A model generated the notes under the pieces. The model searched no databases. It was not told the DNA's origin and worked only from the letters and a program-made list of their open reading frames with translations. A DNA stretch of 64,000 bases from assembly GCA_036504595.1 (NCBI GenBank), contig DASXUX010000067.1, forward strand, positions 1 through 64,000. The letters run 5' to 3'. Positions within the stretch are counted from its first letter, which is position 1. Every line of letters starts with the position of its first letter. Below, in pieces: positions 57,319-64,000 of the stretch. The DNA is from DASXUX01 sp036504595 (GTDB lineage: Bacteria; Planctomycetota; SZUA-567; H5-PLA8). The translations under genes and the position numbers were made by a program.

Positions 57319-58050
57319 CTAGAACGGGCTGACCACCTGCTTTGTGCCCCAGATGCTGACCTCTTCGATAAAAGAGCTCTCGGGAATGTCGATGCATTGA
57401 ACGATGGTGCGGGCGAAATCGTGCGCGCTGGGGAAACCGTCCAGCCAGGAGTCGTCGATCTTGGCGGCTTTGCAGAAGTTGGTCTGGGCGGCGCCCGGGA
57501 TGAAGTTGGTGGCCTTGCCGCCCCAGGCGACCATCTCCACATGGAGGCAGCGTGTGAAGGCGACGAGGCCGGCTTTGGCGGCGGTGTAAACGCCCCACTT
57601 GGGCCAGGAGTGATACGCGCAGGCGCTGGACACGTTGATGATGTGGCCGCTCTTCTGCTTCTTCATGTAGGGGATTGCTTCGCGGCAGCCTTTAATCACT
57701 GACGTGATGTTGATGTCGATGGCTTCATCGATGTTCTTGTCGTCTTGATTTTCGGTATCGGCGATGTTCACGCCGGCGCCGTGGTTGTTGACGAGCACGT
57801 CGATGCGGCCGAACTTCGCAGCGGCTTGTTTGAAGAGTTTCTTCCAGTCTTCGGTCTTCGTGGCGTCGGCCTGAATGGCAAGCAGGTCGGTACTCTTGAG
57901 TTCGGACGCAGCGGCTTTCAAACGTTCCTTGTTGCGGCCGGTGATCACGACCTTGGCTTCGCGGGAGAGCAGGATGCGCGCGGCCTCGAGTCCGAAGCCG
58001 CTGGTCCCGCCGGTGATCACGACGACTTTGTTTTTGACGTAATCGTTCAT
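57319..58050 (-). CDS. Short-chain dehydrogenase/reductase
   Basis: 243 aa. ATG 58050 with AGGAGACAC. Rossmann motif VVVITGGTSGFGLEAA, LVNNHGAGVNIA, NVSSACAYHSWPKWGVYTAAK with catalytic Ser, Tyr and Lys, and a PG(A)-type loop NFIPGAAQTNF. NAD(P)-dependent alcohol/ketone oxidoreductase, substrate unknown. VOC-family gene lies upstream, 111 bp away. Confidence 0.93.
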   Translation of the reverse strand: MNDYVKNKVVVITGGTSGFGLEAARILLSREAKVVITGRNKERLKAAASELKSTDLLAIQADATKTEDWKKLFKQAAAKFGRIDVLVNNHGAGVNIADTENQDDKNIDEAIDINITSVIKGCREAIPYMKKQKSGHIINVSSACAYHSWPKWGVYTAAKAGLVAFTRCLHVEMVAWGGKATNFIPGAAQTNFCKAAKIDDSWLDGFPSAHDFARTIVQCIDIPESSFIEEVSIWGTKQVVSPF

Positions 58051-58117
58051 TTCAGTGTCTCCTGTGTTTGTTCTGAACGGATTAACCGAGGCGCACGGGA
58101 ATGGCAAGTGGGGTAAC

Positions 58118-58151
58118 TCGGTACTTGGTGAGTGGTACTTGGTGAGTGGCG
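58118..58151. repeat. Heptad array (TTGGTGAGTGG type)
   Basis: ggtacttggtgagtggtact, tggtgagtgg; related to arrays at 20190, 31596 and 63551. Confidence 0.75.
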
Positions 58152-58161
58152 GGACTGAAGT

Positions 58162-58566
58162 TCACGTGAGTTCGTTCTGGAAGAATTCGATGACTTCGCC
58201 AGCGGGGCCTTTGCAGAAGGCGATGCGCACGGGTGTCTTGTGCGGGCGGCTGGGGATTTCGACATTTTTGGGCTGCATCGTGACTTCGGCGCCGGCTTTT
58301 TGCGCGCGCTCGATGGCGGCGTCGCAGTTTGTGGAGCGGAAGGCGAAATGGACAACGGAACCTTCGGGCTTCGGGCCAGGAGAGCCGCCGGCGAAGATCT
58401 CGACGTAGTTGCCATTGCCGGCGTCGAGCAGCACGGCGCGCTTCTCGCCTTCGCCCCAGGAGAGCTTTTCGTTGAAGCCAAGGCCTGCCGTGTAGAACTT
58501 CACGGCAGCATCGAAGTCGTGGACCTTGATTGCGACATGGTGGAAGCCTTCATTAACGCCGGTCAT
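58162..58566 (-). CDS. VOC (glyoxalase/bleomycin resistance) family protein
   Basis: 134 aa. ATG 58566 with AGGGGAG. Two beta-alpha-beta-beta-beta units: FHHVAIKVHDFDAAVKFYTA, then VEIFAGGSPGP, VVHFAFRSTNCDAAIERAQK, and a closing GPAGEVIEFFQNEL. Metal ligands likely His near 9, His near 73 and Glu in EVIEFF. Activities range from lyase to dioxygenase; this one is undetermined. Confidence 0.9.
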   Translation of the reverse strand: MTGVNEGFHHVAIKVHDFDAAVKFYTAGLGFNEKLSWGEGEKRAVLLDAGNGNYVEIFAGGSPGPKPEGSVVHFAFRSTNCDAAIERAQKAGAEVTMQPKNVEIPSRPHKTPVRIAFCKGPAGEVIEFFQNELT

Positions 58567-58783
58567 ATAAACTCCCCTGAAATTGTGTGTGCTTAGCTAA
58601 GTACAACGATTGTAGTCATCGCCGAGGCATACGACAAAGACAAATAGCGCTCACGAGCGTTTGAAGCAAGGTATGTGCATAAGGCGTTTATCAGAAATCT
58701 AACGCGTGTTTGATTGATGCGAAGTAAAGGCTTTCGCTTGGCACATTCAATAAATGGAGAGAGGCGGAAAAAGGAATTCAGTC

Positions 58784-59947
58784 ATGTTCAGGCGAGCGAT
58801 GATTGCAGCTTTGCTGCTAATAGTGTTCCCGGTGTTTGCCAGTCAGATTGCCGATGACGTGATCAGGCTGCAAAACTCCGGAGTGTCTCAAGATGTGCTC
58901 GTCGCATGGGCGCAGCAGCAGAACGCGCGCCTGACGACGCAGGATCTTGTTCAGCTCAAGCAAAATGCCGTGCCGGACGCGGTGGTGGTCGCCTTACTCG
59001 GGGCGGGGCAGGGAGCGGGAGCGCAACCGTTGCCGCCGCCACAGGCCCTGCAGAACCCAGTTCCGTCCAACGTGCCGACGGTGCCTTCGGGCGTGTCGGT
59101 GCCAGACTCGTCATACGTGAGCTATACCGATTACTACCGGCCGCTATATTATGATTATTGCCCTCTACATCCTACGCTGTATGCCTATCCATATGCCTAT
59201 TATGACCCATTTTTCTACTCGCCATGGTGGTACCCATCGCCGTTCATCAGCTTTGGGTTCTTCTTCCCGTTCCATCATCATGGGTTCTTCTTTGGCGGAA
59301 GCCCGTTCTTCTTTGGCAGCGGGTTCAACTTCGCCTTTGGTTTCGGTTTTGGGTTCCGGCATCATGACGGCTTCTTCGGTCATCGTGATTTCTGGGCGAC
59401 GCACACCGGATGGACGTCACGAACCCCTCGGTTCAATTCGCTCAGCAGTCCGCGGGCCTCCGTGCAGCGTGTAAACGCGTTCAATTCGCGGATGGGCAGT
59501 TCGACCCGCTTTGCGCTGCGTTCGGGGACGGCAGGAAGCGCGGCTCGGCTGTCGCGAATGGGGACTACGAGCGGCATCCGTTCGAACGCCCTGGGCACGT
59601 CGCGGATGAGTATGGGGATGACATCAGGCAGCAGGTTCGGCACAAGCACACGATCCCCGAGTTTCAGCGGCAGCCGGCTGGGGAGCCGCAGCTTTAACAC
59701 GGCGCCGAACACGCGGAGCTTCAGCAGCTATCGCAGTTACTCAAGCCCAAGCTACCGGAGTTACTCTGCGCCGAGTTTTCGGAGCAGCAGCGGCTTTAGC
59801 GGCAGCCGGAGTTTTGGCGGCGGCGGATTCAGCAGCCATAGCTTGGGCGGCGGCGGGCGGAGCTTCGGCGGGGGTGGTGGTGGATTCCATGGGGGTGGCG
59901 GCGGATTCCACGGAGGCGGTGGCGGAGGACATGGCGGCAGGCGTTAA
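58784..59947 (+). CDS. Secreted low-complexity protein rich in aromatic, Gly, Ser and Arg residues
   Basis: 387 aa. ATG 58784 with AAGGA; an ATG at 58754 lacks a ribosome site. Signal peptide 1-19 (MFRRAMIAALLLIVFPVFAS). Residues 20-75 form a small helical domain (DDVIRLQNSGVSQDVLVAWA). Residues 110-210 are extremely Tyr/Phe/Trp/Pro/His-rich (YYDYCPLHPTLYAYPYAYYD, FGFFFPFHHHGFFFGG). Residues 215-345 are Ser/Arg-rich with repeated FNSR, SRMG and SYRSY units. The last 40 are poly-Gly with FHGGGGG. A terminator follows. Probably a surface or matrix material; no enzyme motif. Confidence 0.85.
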   Translation: MFRRAMIAALLLIVFPVFASQIADDVIRLQNSGVSQDVLVAWAQQQNARLTTQDLVQLKQNAVPDAVVVALLGAGQGAGAQPLPPPQALQNPVPSNVPTVPSGVSVPDSSYVSYTDYYRPLYYDYCPLHPTLYAYPYAYYDPFFYSPWWYPSPFISFGFFFPFHHHGFFFGGSPFFFGSGFNFAFGFGFGFRHHDGFFGHRDFWATHTGWTSRTPRFNSLSSPRASVQRVNAFNSRMGSSTRFALRSGTAGSAARLSRMGTTSGIRSNALGTSRMSMGMTSGSRFGTSTRSPSFSGSRLGSRSFNTAPNTRSFSSYRSYSSPSYRSYSAPSFRSSSGFSGSRSFGGGGFSSHSLGGGGRSFGGGGGGFHGGGGGFHGGGGGGHGGRR

Positions 59948-59978
59948 CAGCGCTGGCGCAGGTTCCTCTTACGGTCGA

Positions 59979-60692
59979 TCAAAGCGGGCTGCTCTGCGGA
60001 GCGGCCCGTTTTTTGTACATCGGGTGACGTGTGACGAGGGGCGAGTGACGGGTGGTGCGTACAGCCAACTTTCCTTCCTCGTCGAGCGAGCGGGAAAGCC
60101 GGTGCAGTTTCCACGCCTCGAACAGGAGCAGAAGGAGCGCCACCGGCATCAACGCAATGATCATCGCCTTCAACGCCGATGGGGGCGAACTTGAGGCGAT
60201 GAAGAGCGGTAGCAGCAGCGCACAACCGAGACTTGGCATCAGCGCGGTCGAGACCAGCAGCAGGCGCAGGCGCGGCAGCGTATCCTCCAGGTGCATGCGA
60301 TTCACCAGGGAAAGGCCGAAACAGAAACCGGGTAAGATGGCGGCCACGATGGCCATCATCAGCCCGGCCAGAAGCAATAGATCTCCGAGGTCGCGCGGCT
60401 GAGAGCCTGAATCCACTTCAAACCTGAAACTGAAGCCAATCGCATTGCCGAGGAGTGAGATGAGCAACAGGATTTCGAGCAGACGCATCTGACAGACGCC
60501 GAACAGGTAAACACACATTGCAGCCGCGGCGACGATGGCCGCAAGAATGAAGCCGATCTCCACGAGTTCGGGTGTGCGCAGCCCGAGCCCCAACAGAACG
60601 CTGAAAACCAAGATAGCGCTGGCGGAGCAGAAGATATTGAGCGTGTGCTGCTGCCAGTCTGTGCAGCGTCCGAGAGTTGATTCGTTCATCAT
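59979..60692 (-). CDS. Polytopic membrane protein
   Basis: 237 aa. ATG 60692 with GAGGGCGG. Six to seven helices (NIFCSASAILVFSVLLGLGL, EIGFILAAIVAAAAMCVYLF, LLEILLLISLLGNAIGFSF, LLLLAGLMMAIVAAILPGFC, LLVSTALMPSLGCALLLPLF, AMIIALMPVALLLLLFEAWK). The last about 25 residues (TTRHSPLVTRHP...) translate a heptad array and overlap the terminator of the convergent gene, so the native C-terminus was probably near residue 210. Family not recognised. Confidence 0.78.
   Translation of the reverse strand: MMNESTLGRCTDWQQHTLNIFCSASAILVFSVLLGLGLRTPELVEIGFILAAIVAAAAMCVYLFGVCQMRLLEILLLISLLGNAIGFSFRFEVDSGSQPRDLGDLLLLAGLMMAIVAAILPGFCFGLSLVNRMHLEDTLPRLRLLLVSTALMPSLGCALLLPLFIASSSPPSALKAMIIALMPVALLLLLFEAWKLHRLSRSLDEEGKLAVRTTRHSPLVTRHPMYKKRAAPQSSPL
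59985..60014 (+). terminator. Rho-independent terminator
   Basis: Stem CGGGCTGCTC / GAGCGGCCCG with a 4-nt loop and one G-U pair, then TTTTTT. Lies 38 bp after the aromatic/Gly-rich protein gene. The clearest terminator in the window. Confidence 0.88.
60019..60057. repeat. Heptad array (GRGTGAC type) inside a gene end
   Basis: tcgggtgacgtgtgacgagg, ggcgagtgacgggtgg. Translated on the minus strand as TTRHSPLVTRHP at the C-terminus of the membrane protein. Confidence 0.8.
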
Positions 60693-60780
60693 CCGCCGCC
60701 CTCGACAGAATAACGAGCGAGAAGCGGACGGCTGTCAGAAATTCTTTCTGATTTGGCGGCGGATGTATTTGCGGCGCGGA

Positions 60781-61047
60781 TCAACCTTCGATCAGGCCGT
60801 AGAGGCCGTCGCCCTCATATTTGAGGCGGCCCTGCTTGACCAAAGCGTCCCAGACCTCCTTCGGGAACTGGCTGGGCGGATTGATGCCGACGATGCCGGA
60901 GCTCTTGCCGCTGCTGAGCGGGCCGCCGATTTTGCCGGATTCCTTATCGAGACGCATGACCTTCATGCGTTTCTTGAAGGCCTTCAGTGCGGACTTGAGC
61001 ACCTTGGGGTCGGCAGGGTTGGGGGTCAGGCTGGCTTCAGGTTCCAC
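60781..61047 (-). CDS. Conserved small hypothetical protein (88 aa)
   Basis: GTG 61047 with AGAGGA seven bases upstream; the longer frame to 61080 is rejected. Sequence: a Pro-rich start, then a basic helix DPKVLKSALKAFKKRMKVMR, then SGIVGINPPSQFPKEVWDAL and VKQGRLKYEGDGLYGL. I recall this pattern as a conserved planctomycete small protein without known function. Probably cytoplasmic, perhaps nucleic-acid binding from its basic helix. Confidence 0.75.
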   Translation of the reverse strand: MEPEASLTPNPADPKVLKSALKAFKKRMKVMRLDKESGKIGGPLSSGKSSGIVGINPPSQFPKEVWDALVKQGRLKYEGDGLYGLIEG

Positions 61048-61142
61048 GATGTGTGTCCTCTGGCGCAATGCAAATACCACCGGAGCCGCGCCAATCGCTC
61101 TCGCGGCTCAGTGGCTGTCCGTTGAAACTCTGCAGAATCAAT

Positions 61143-61364
61143 TTACTTCTTTGTCGCGGTCGCTCTCATCTCGGCCAGTTGAGCGTTGAAGATCGACGCG
61201 CGCCGCTCCATCAGGTCGCGCTCGTTGCGGACCTTGGTGATTTCGTCGTTCAAGCGGCGAGTCTGAAGCGCATAGAGCGTCAGGCCGATCCCGAAGCCCA
61301 AAACCAGACCGATCAAAAGTGCTCCGACGGGCGATACGCCGTGCGTCTGTTCACCTTCAGCCAT
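61143..61364 (-). CDS. Small single-pass membrane protein with coiled coil (73 aa)
   Basis: ATG 61364 with GGAGGGGGAG. One membrane helix (GALLIGLVLGFGIGLTLYAL) followed by a charged coiled coil (RRLNDEITKVRNERDLMERR). No family recognised. Bitopic with a coiled-coil tail, similar in layout to division or stress small proteins, but no functional evidence. Shares strand with the 88-aa gene just downstream. Confidence 0.75.
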   Translation of the reverse strand: MAEGEQTHGVSPVGALLIGLVLGFGIGLTLYALQTRRLNDEITKVRNERDLMERRASIFNAQLAEMRATATKK

Positions 61365-61628
61365 TGCACTCTCCCCCTCCAAGGTGTCGAACGGTGCCGA
61401 GACGTGTCCACACGCTTCGGCATTTTGCGTCAGCTCATTGCCGCCAAACGCGACGACCCTTTGTGACTACGGGCGAATGCACACATGCAGAGAGGCATAA
61501 GTGCAGCCCAGAGCCACTCTGTGCTATTGTACGAGACGTTACGTTTTCCAGGACGCCGCGTCAAGCGTGTAGTGGGCCAGTTTCTGAAAAAGTGTTTTCC
61601 GTGGCGAGAGCGCCCCCGGGGATCCGCA

Positions 61629-62687
61629 CTATCGGGTGCGGTCGTTGGCAGGGCTTTCCCACAGGTCGCAGCACGGGCCGAGCTTGTTCAGGACAGGCTG
61701 GGTAATCTGGTTCAAACGATTGACGATTTCTGGCGCTAGAGGTTGGGACGCGGCGCGGACATTTTCTTCCAGCTTCCCCACGCGGCGGCAACCGACGAGG
61801 ACACACGTCATTCCGTTCGCGGCCAGCGCCCATTTCAGAGCGAGGTCGGACATGCTTAGGCCGCCTTCGGCTGCCAGCGCGCGAAGGCCCGCGAGCACGG
61901 CGTCTGTCTCAACCTCGGCACCGTCTTCGCCATGACGACACATGCTGTCGGAACGCTTGGAGCTGAAATGCCGCGTGCGCCGGTAGAGCGGCGGGATGCT
62001 GTCCAGGTTCGGGTACGCGCCGGCGAGCAATCCCTGCAACAGGGACATGTACGCGATCACGCCAGTGCCCTGCTGACGGCAGTAGGGCAGCACTTCAACC
62101 TCGATCGCGCGGCTGAGCAGATTGTAGGCGAGTTGGTTCGCGGCGATTGTTGCGCCGCTGGATGCGGCTTCCTTCAGTTTCTCGACGCCGAAGTTGCTGA
62201 CGCCGATATGGCGGATTTTGCCTTGTTGTTGCAGACTTAGGAGCGTCGCGAAGGCATCTTCCGCGGATGGGCAGACCCCGCTTTTTGTGAAGGGCGCGAT
62301 GCCGCGCGGAGTGATCGGCCAGTGGACCATGTACAGATCGATGTAGTCGGTCTTGAGGCGTTTCAGTGAAGCTTCGCAGTGAGCGACGAGCGTATTGGGT
62401 TCGACGGCGGAGGGCGGGATTTTCGTGCCGATGACGATGTTGTCGCGGCGGAGCCCCTGGATGGCGTTGCCAAGGGCCGCTTCGCTGCGGCCATCGTTGT
62501 ACACTTCGGCGGTATCGAAGTACGTGATGCCCAGATCGACGGCGCGGCGGATGACGGCGTCGGCTTCCTGCTGGCTGGTCGGTCCCCAGTAGTCTTTGTC
62601 GCTGCCGCCCAGTTGCCAACAGCCGAGGCCAAGGGCGGAGAGCTGAAGGCTGGAGGTGCCGCAGGTTCTTTGCTCAAGGCTGGCCAC
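61629..62687 (-). CDS. Aldo/keto reductase
   Basis: 352 aa from GTG 62687, with AGGAG five bases upstream; the TTG further out is rejected. AKR barrel: LGLGCWQLGGSDKDYWG, GITYFDTAEVYNDGRSE (catalytic Asp and Tyr), IVIGTKIPPS (Lys), DYIDLYMVHWPITPRG (His), RHIGVSNFGVEKLKEA and the NADPH site region CVLVGCRRVGKLEENV. Catalytic tetrad Asp, Tyr, Lys, His present. NADPH-dependent carbonyl reduction; substrate unknown. Confidence 0.93.
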   Translation of the reverse strand: MASLEQRTCGTSSLQLSALGLGCWQLGGSDKDYWGPTSQQEADAVIRRAVDLGITYFDTAEVYNDGRSEAALGNAIQGLRRDNIVIGTKIPPSAVEPNTLVAHCEASLKRLKTDYIDLYMVHWPITPRGIAPFTKSGVCPSAEDAFATLLSLQQQGKIRHIGVSNFGVEKLKEAASSGATIAANQLAYNLLSRAIEVEVLPYCRQQGTGVIAYMSLLQGLLAGAYPNLDSIPPLYRRTRHFSSKRSDSMCRHGEDGAEVETDAVLAGLRALAAEGGLSMSDLALKWALAANGMTCVLVGCRRVGKLEENVRAASQPLAPEIVNRLNQITQPVLNKLGPCCDLWESPANDRTR

Positions 62688-62717
62688 TGAGTCTCCTTTA
62701 TGCAAGCGAAATCACCG

Positions 62718-62752
62718 ATCGGGTATGGGGTATAGGGCCTGGGGTATGGTGG
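62718..62752. repeat. Heptad array (GGGTATG type)
   Basis: tcgggtatggggtatagggc, ctggggtatgg, between the reductase and phosphoesterase genes. Same heptad as 25997 and 55633. Confidence 0.8.
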
Positions 62753-62786
62753 CGGATTTTGATGCAAACCGCTTCCATAGCGGCGT

Positions 62787-63542
62787 TCAACGTCCTTCGC
62801 GCAGGCGGTCGGCGAGGAAGTCATCGAGTTCAGGGATGGCGTAAATCATCTTGCAGGTGGTTTCGATGTTATACGTCACCCGGCGCCAGACGACGGTGTC
62901 GCCATCGAAGGTGCAGAAGCACGCGCGCGGATCTCCGTCGCGAGGCTGGCCGACGGAGCCGACGTTCACGAGCACTTTCTCATCGGTGCCCAGCATGTAC
63001 AGATCGAACATATCGGAGGGGTGCGTAAAGCCTGAGGGCGTGAAAATTCCCGGGGTGTGCGTGTGGCCGACGAAGCAGTAGTCGTCCAGTGCGGCGAAGA
63101 CGGCCGTCATTTTCTTTTTGTCGGTCGCGTCGCGCGGCATCACGTATTCGCGGGTGGGATCACGGGGCGAGCCATGGACGTACAGGACGCCTTCGACGCG
63201 GTGCCTGGGCTTGTAGCCGGCCATCTGTTCCCGCCGCGCGTCGCGGACGCCCTGCGGTTCCATCGGATCTTCCAGTAGAATCTTGCGGGTCCATTCGATG
63301 GCCTTGCGCGCCCGGGGCTGAAAGCTGGCGGGGACGCCATTGAGGACCGCTTCCTCGTGATTCCCCAGAATAGTGAAGCTGGTGATATTCTTGACGATCT
63401 CCAGGCATTCTTTGGGCTGTGGGCCATAGCCGACGATGTCGCCCAGGCAGACGATGTCCTTGATGCCGAGGTGCTCGATATCTTCCAGCACCGCGCGCAG
63501 GGCTTCAAGATTGCCATGGATGTCGGAAATGATGGCCTTCAT
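62787..63542 (-). CDS. Metallophosphoesterase, YfcE/MJ0936-like
   Basis: 251 aa. ATG 63542 with AAGGG. Calcineurin-like motifs: AIISDIHGNLEALRAVL (D-x-H), VCLGDIVGYGPQP (GD), TILGNHEEAV (GNHE), VLYVHGSPRDPT (H) and CFVGHTHTPG (GHTH). Two-metal phosphodiesterase or phosphatase; in this subfamily substrates include phosphodiesters and bis-nucleoside phosphates. Soluble. Substrate unknown. Confidence 0.93.
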   Translation of the reverse strand: MKAIISDIHGNLEALRAVLEDIEHLGIKDIVCLGDIVGYGPQPKECLEIVKNITSFTILGNHEEAVLNGVPASFQPRARKAIEWTRKILLEDPMEPQGVRDARREQMAGYKPRHRVEGVLYVHGSPRDPTREYVMPRDATDKKKMTAVFAALDDYCFVGHTHTPGIFTPSGFTHPSDMFDLYMLGTDEKVLVNVGSVGQPRDGDPRACFCTFDGDTVVWRRVTYNIETTCKMIYAIPELDDFLADRLREGR

Positions 63543-63550
63543 CGTTACCC

Positions 63551-63630
63551 TTGGTGAGTGGTGACTGGCGAGTGGCAAGCGGGAAGGGTCTAGAGACCAC
63601 TCACCACTGACGACTCAGCACTCACCAAAA
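63551..63630. repeat. Inverted heptad arrays (GGTGAGT type)
   Basis: Left: ttggtgagtggtgactggcg, agtggc. Right: gaccactcaccactgacgac, tcagcactcacc. Between the NifU-like and phosphoesterase genes. Confidence 0.85.
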
Positions 63631-63633
63631 GAC

Positions 63634-64000
63634 CTACACCGCTTCGACGGATTGGACTTCCGGAAACTGCTGCTTCAGACGGTGCTCAATGCCCATCTTC
63701 AGCGTGAACAGCGCCCGTGGGCAACTGTGGCAGGCGCCGCGCAGGCGCAGCTTCACAATGCCCTCTTCGTAGCCGGCGTACAGCACCAGGCCGCCATCCA
63801 TCGCCACGGCCGGTTGAATCTCGTCTTCGATGACCTTGACGATAGCGGTCTCCAGCGGTGAAAGCGGTGCGCGCGTTTGTTCCGGGCCGCTCGAAACCGC
63901 CGGCAGACCCGATGCCACGTGGTGCTCCAGGGCCTCACTGACCAGCGGGCGGAGCGCCCACCAGTTGACGCCGGGCTCGGCGGTGACGCTGACGAAGTCC
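63634..64000 (-). CDS. NifU-like iron-sulfur scaffold protein (partial, runs off the right edge)
   Basis: The frame stays open to the window end, so the 5' part is missing. The first visible residues (DFVSVTAEPGVNWWALRPLV) match the Nfu N-terminal domain. Then a linker, then the NifU C-terminal domain: VKVIEDEIQPAVAMDGGLVL and GACHSCPRALFTLKMGIEHR, with the CxxC motif binding an Fe-S cluster. Delivers clusters to apoproteins. A GTG at 63918 could begin a shorter form, but the upstream homology argues against it. Confidence 0.9.
   Translation of the reverse strand, partial: DFVSVTAEPGVNWWALRPLVSEALEHHVASGLPAVSSGPEQTRAPLSPLETAIVKVIEDEIQPAVAMDGGLVLYAGYEEGIVKLRLRGACHSCPRALFTLKMGIEHRLKQQFPEVQSVEAV

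Noticed and set aside
1..64000. tRNA, rRNA, CRISPR or insertion sequence genes
   Set aside because: I scanned for TPsiC-like motifs, direct repeats with regular spacers and transposase motifs and saw none; short direct repeats here are 7-nt arrays without spacers.

Overview
The window is GC-rich (roughly 60 percent) bacterial chromosome, most consistent with Planctomycetota or a close PVC-group relative. The case rests on many secreted HEAT-repeat and DUF3352-like proteins, DUF1080 and Tat-exported Gfo/Idh/MocA proteins, a non-pyrrolysine MttB homologue, PEP-CTERM sorting tags, fused MFS/spermidine-synthase proteins and an outer-membrane style lipid A acyltransferase. This is inference from gene content; no rRNA gene is present to confirm it. 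I recognised no tRNA, rRNA, CRISPR array, insertion sequence or prophage.

Layout. 0.3-7.6 kb: secreted coiled-coil protein, radical SAM enzyme, bacteriohemerythrin, a large secreted protein, then an AT-rich 0.7 kb gap followed by dnaN and a DciA-like gene, so this is a replication locus. 7.7-20 kb: large secreted carboxypeptidase-regulatory-like protein, tandem MFS and MFS-spermidine synthase genes, a cysteine synthase/sulfurtransferase operon, a thiamine-binding protein, a membrane gene broken by an in-frame TAA, a heparinase-like lyase and a TPR protein. 20-23.7 kb: glnB-glnA behind a sigma-54-type promoter, then two tiny PEP-CTERM genes (58 and 63 aa) with near-identical sigma-54-type promoters. 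23.8-38 kb: HEAT proteins, a glycosyltransferase, PKD-domain protein, rsgA, DUF1080 protein, agarase-like glycosidase, matrixin protease (another sigma-54-type promoter), sugar isomerase plus a decayed partial duplicate, MttB family and SGNH hydrolase. 38-42 kb: two hybrid histidine kinases. 42-49 kb: deacetylase, LpxL-like acyltransferase, GT2, pcm, secreted protein, Gfo/Idh/MocA. 49-57 kb: TMTC-like membrane protein with DUF362 gene, and the complete dTDP-rhamnose set rfbA-B-C-D, whose rfbC appears to start at ACG. 57-64 kb: DUF433/DUF5615 pair, SDR, VOC, aromatic/Gly-rich surface protein, small proteins, aldo/keto reductase, metallophosphoesterase and a NifU-like gene running off the right edge.

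The most unusual feature is not a gene. Most intergenic gaps carry degenerate heptanucleotide tandem arrays, each gap with its own heptad, often as two oppositely oriented arrays that form long imperfect palindromes. At least four other palindromic repeat families occur, and several repeats have entered coding sequences (rsgA, the TMTC-like gene, the 609-aa secreted protein). The best candidate for an undescribed system is the pair of micro-PEP-CTERM proteins: signal peptide, about 15 residues with a shared WHG motif, then the sorting tag, behind conserved -24/-12 elements beside the nitrogen-control genes glnB-glnA.
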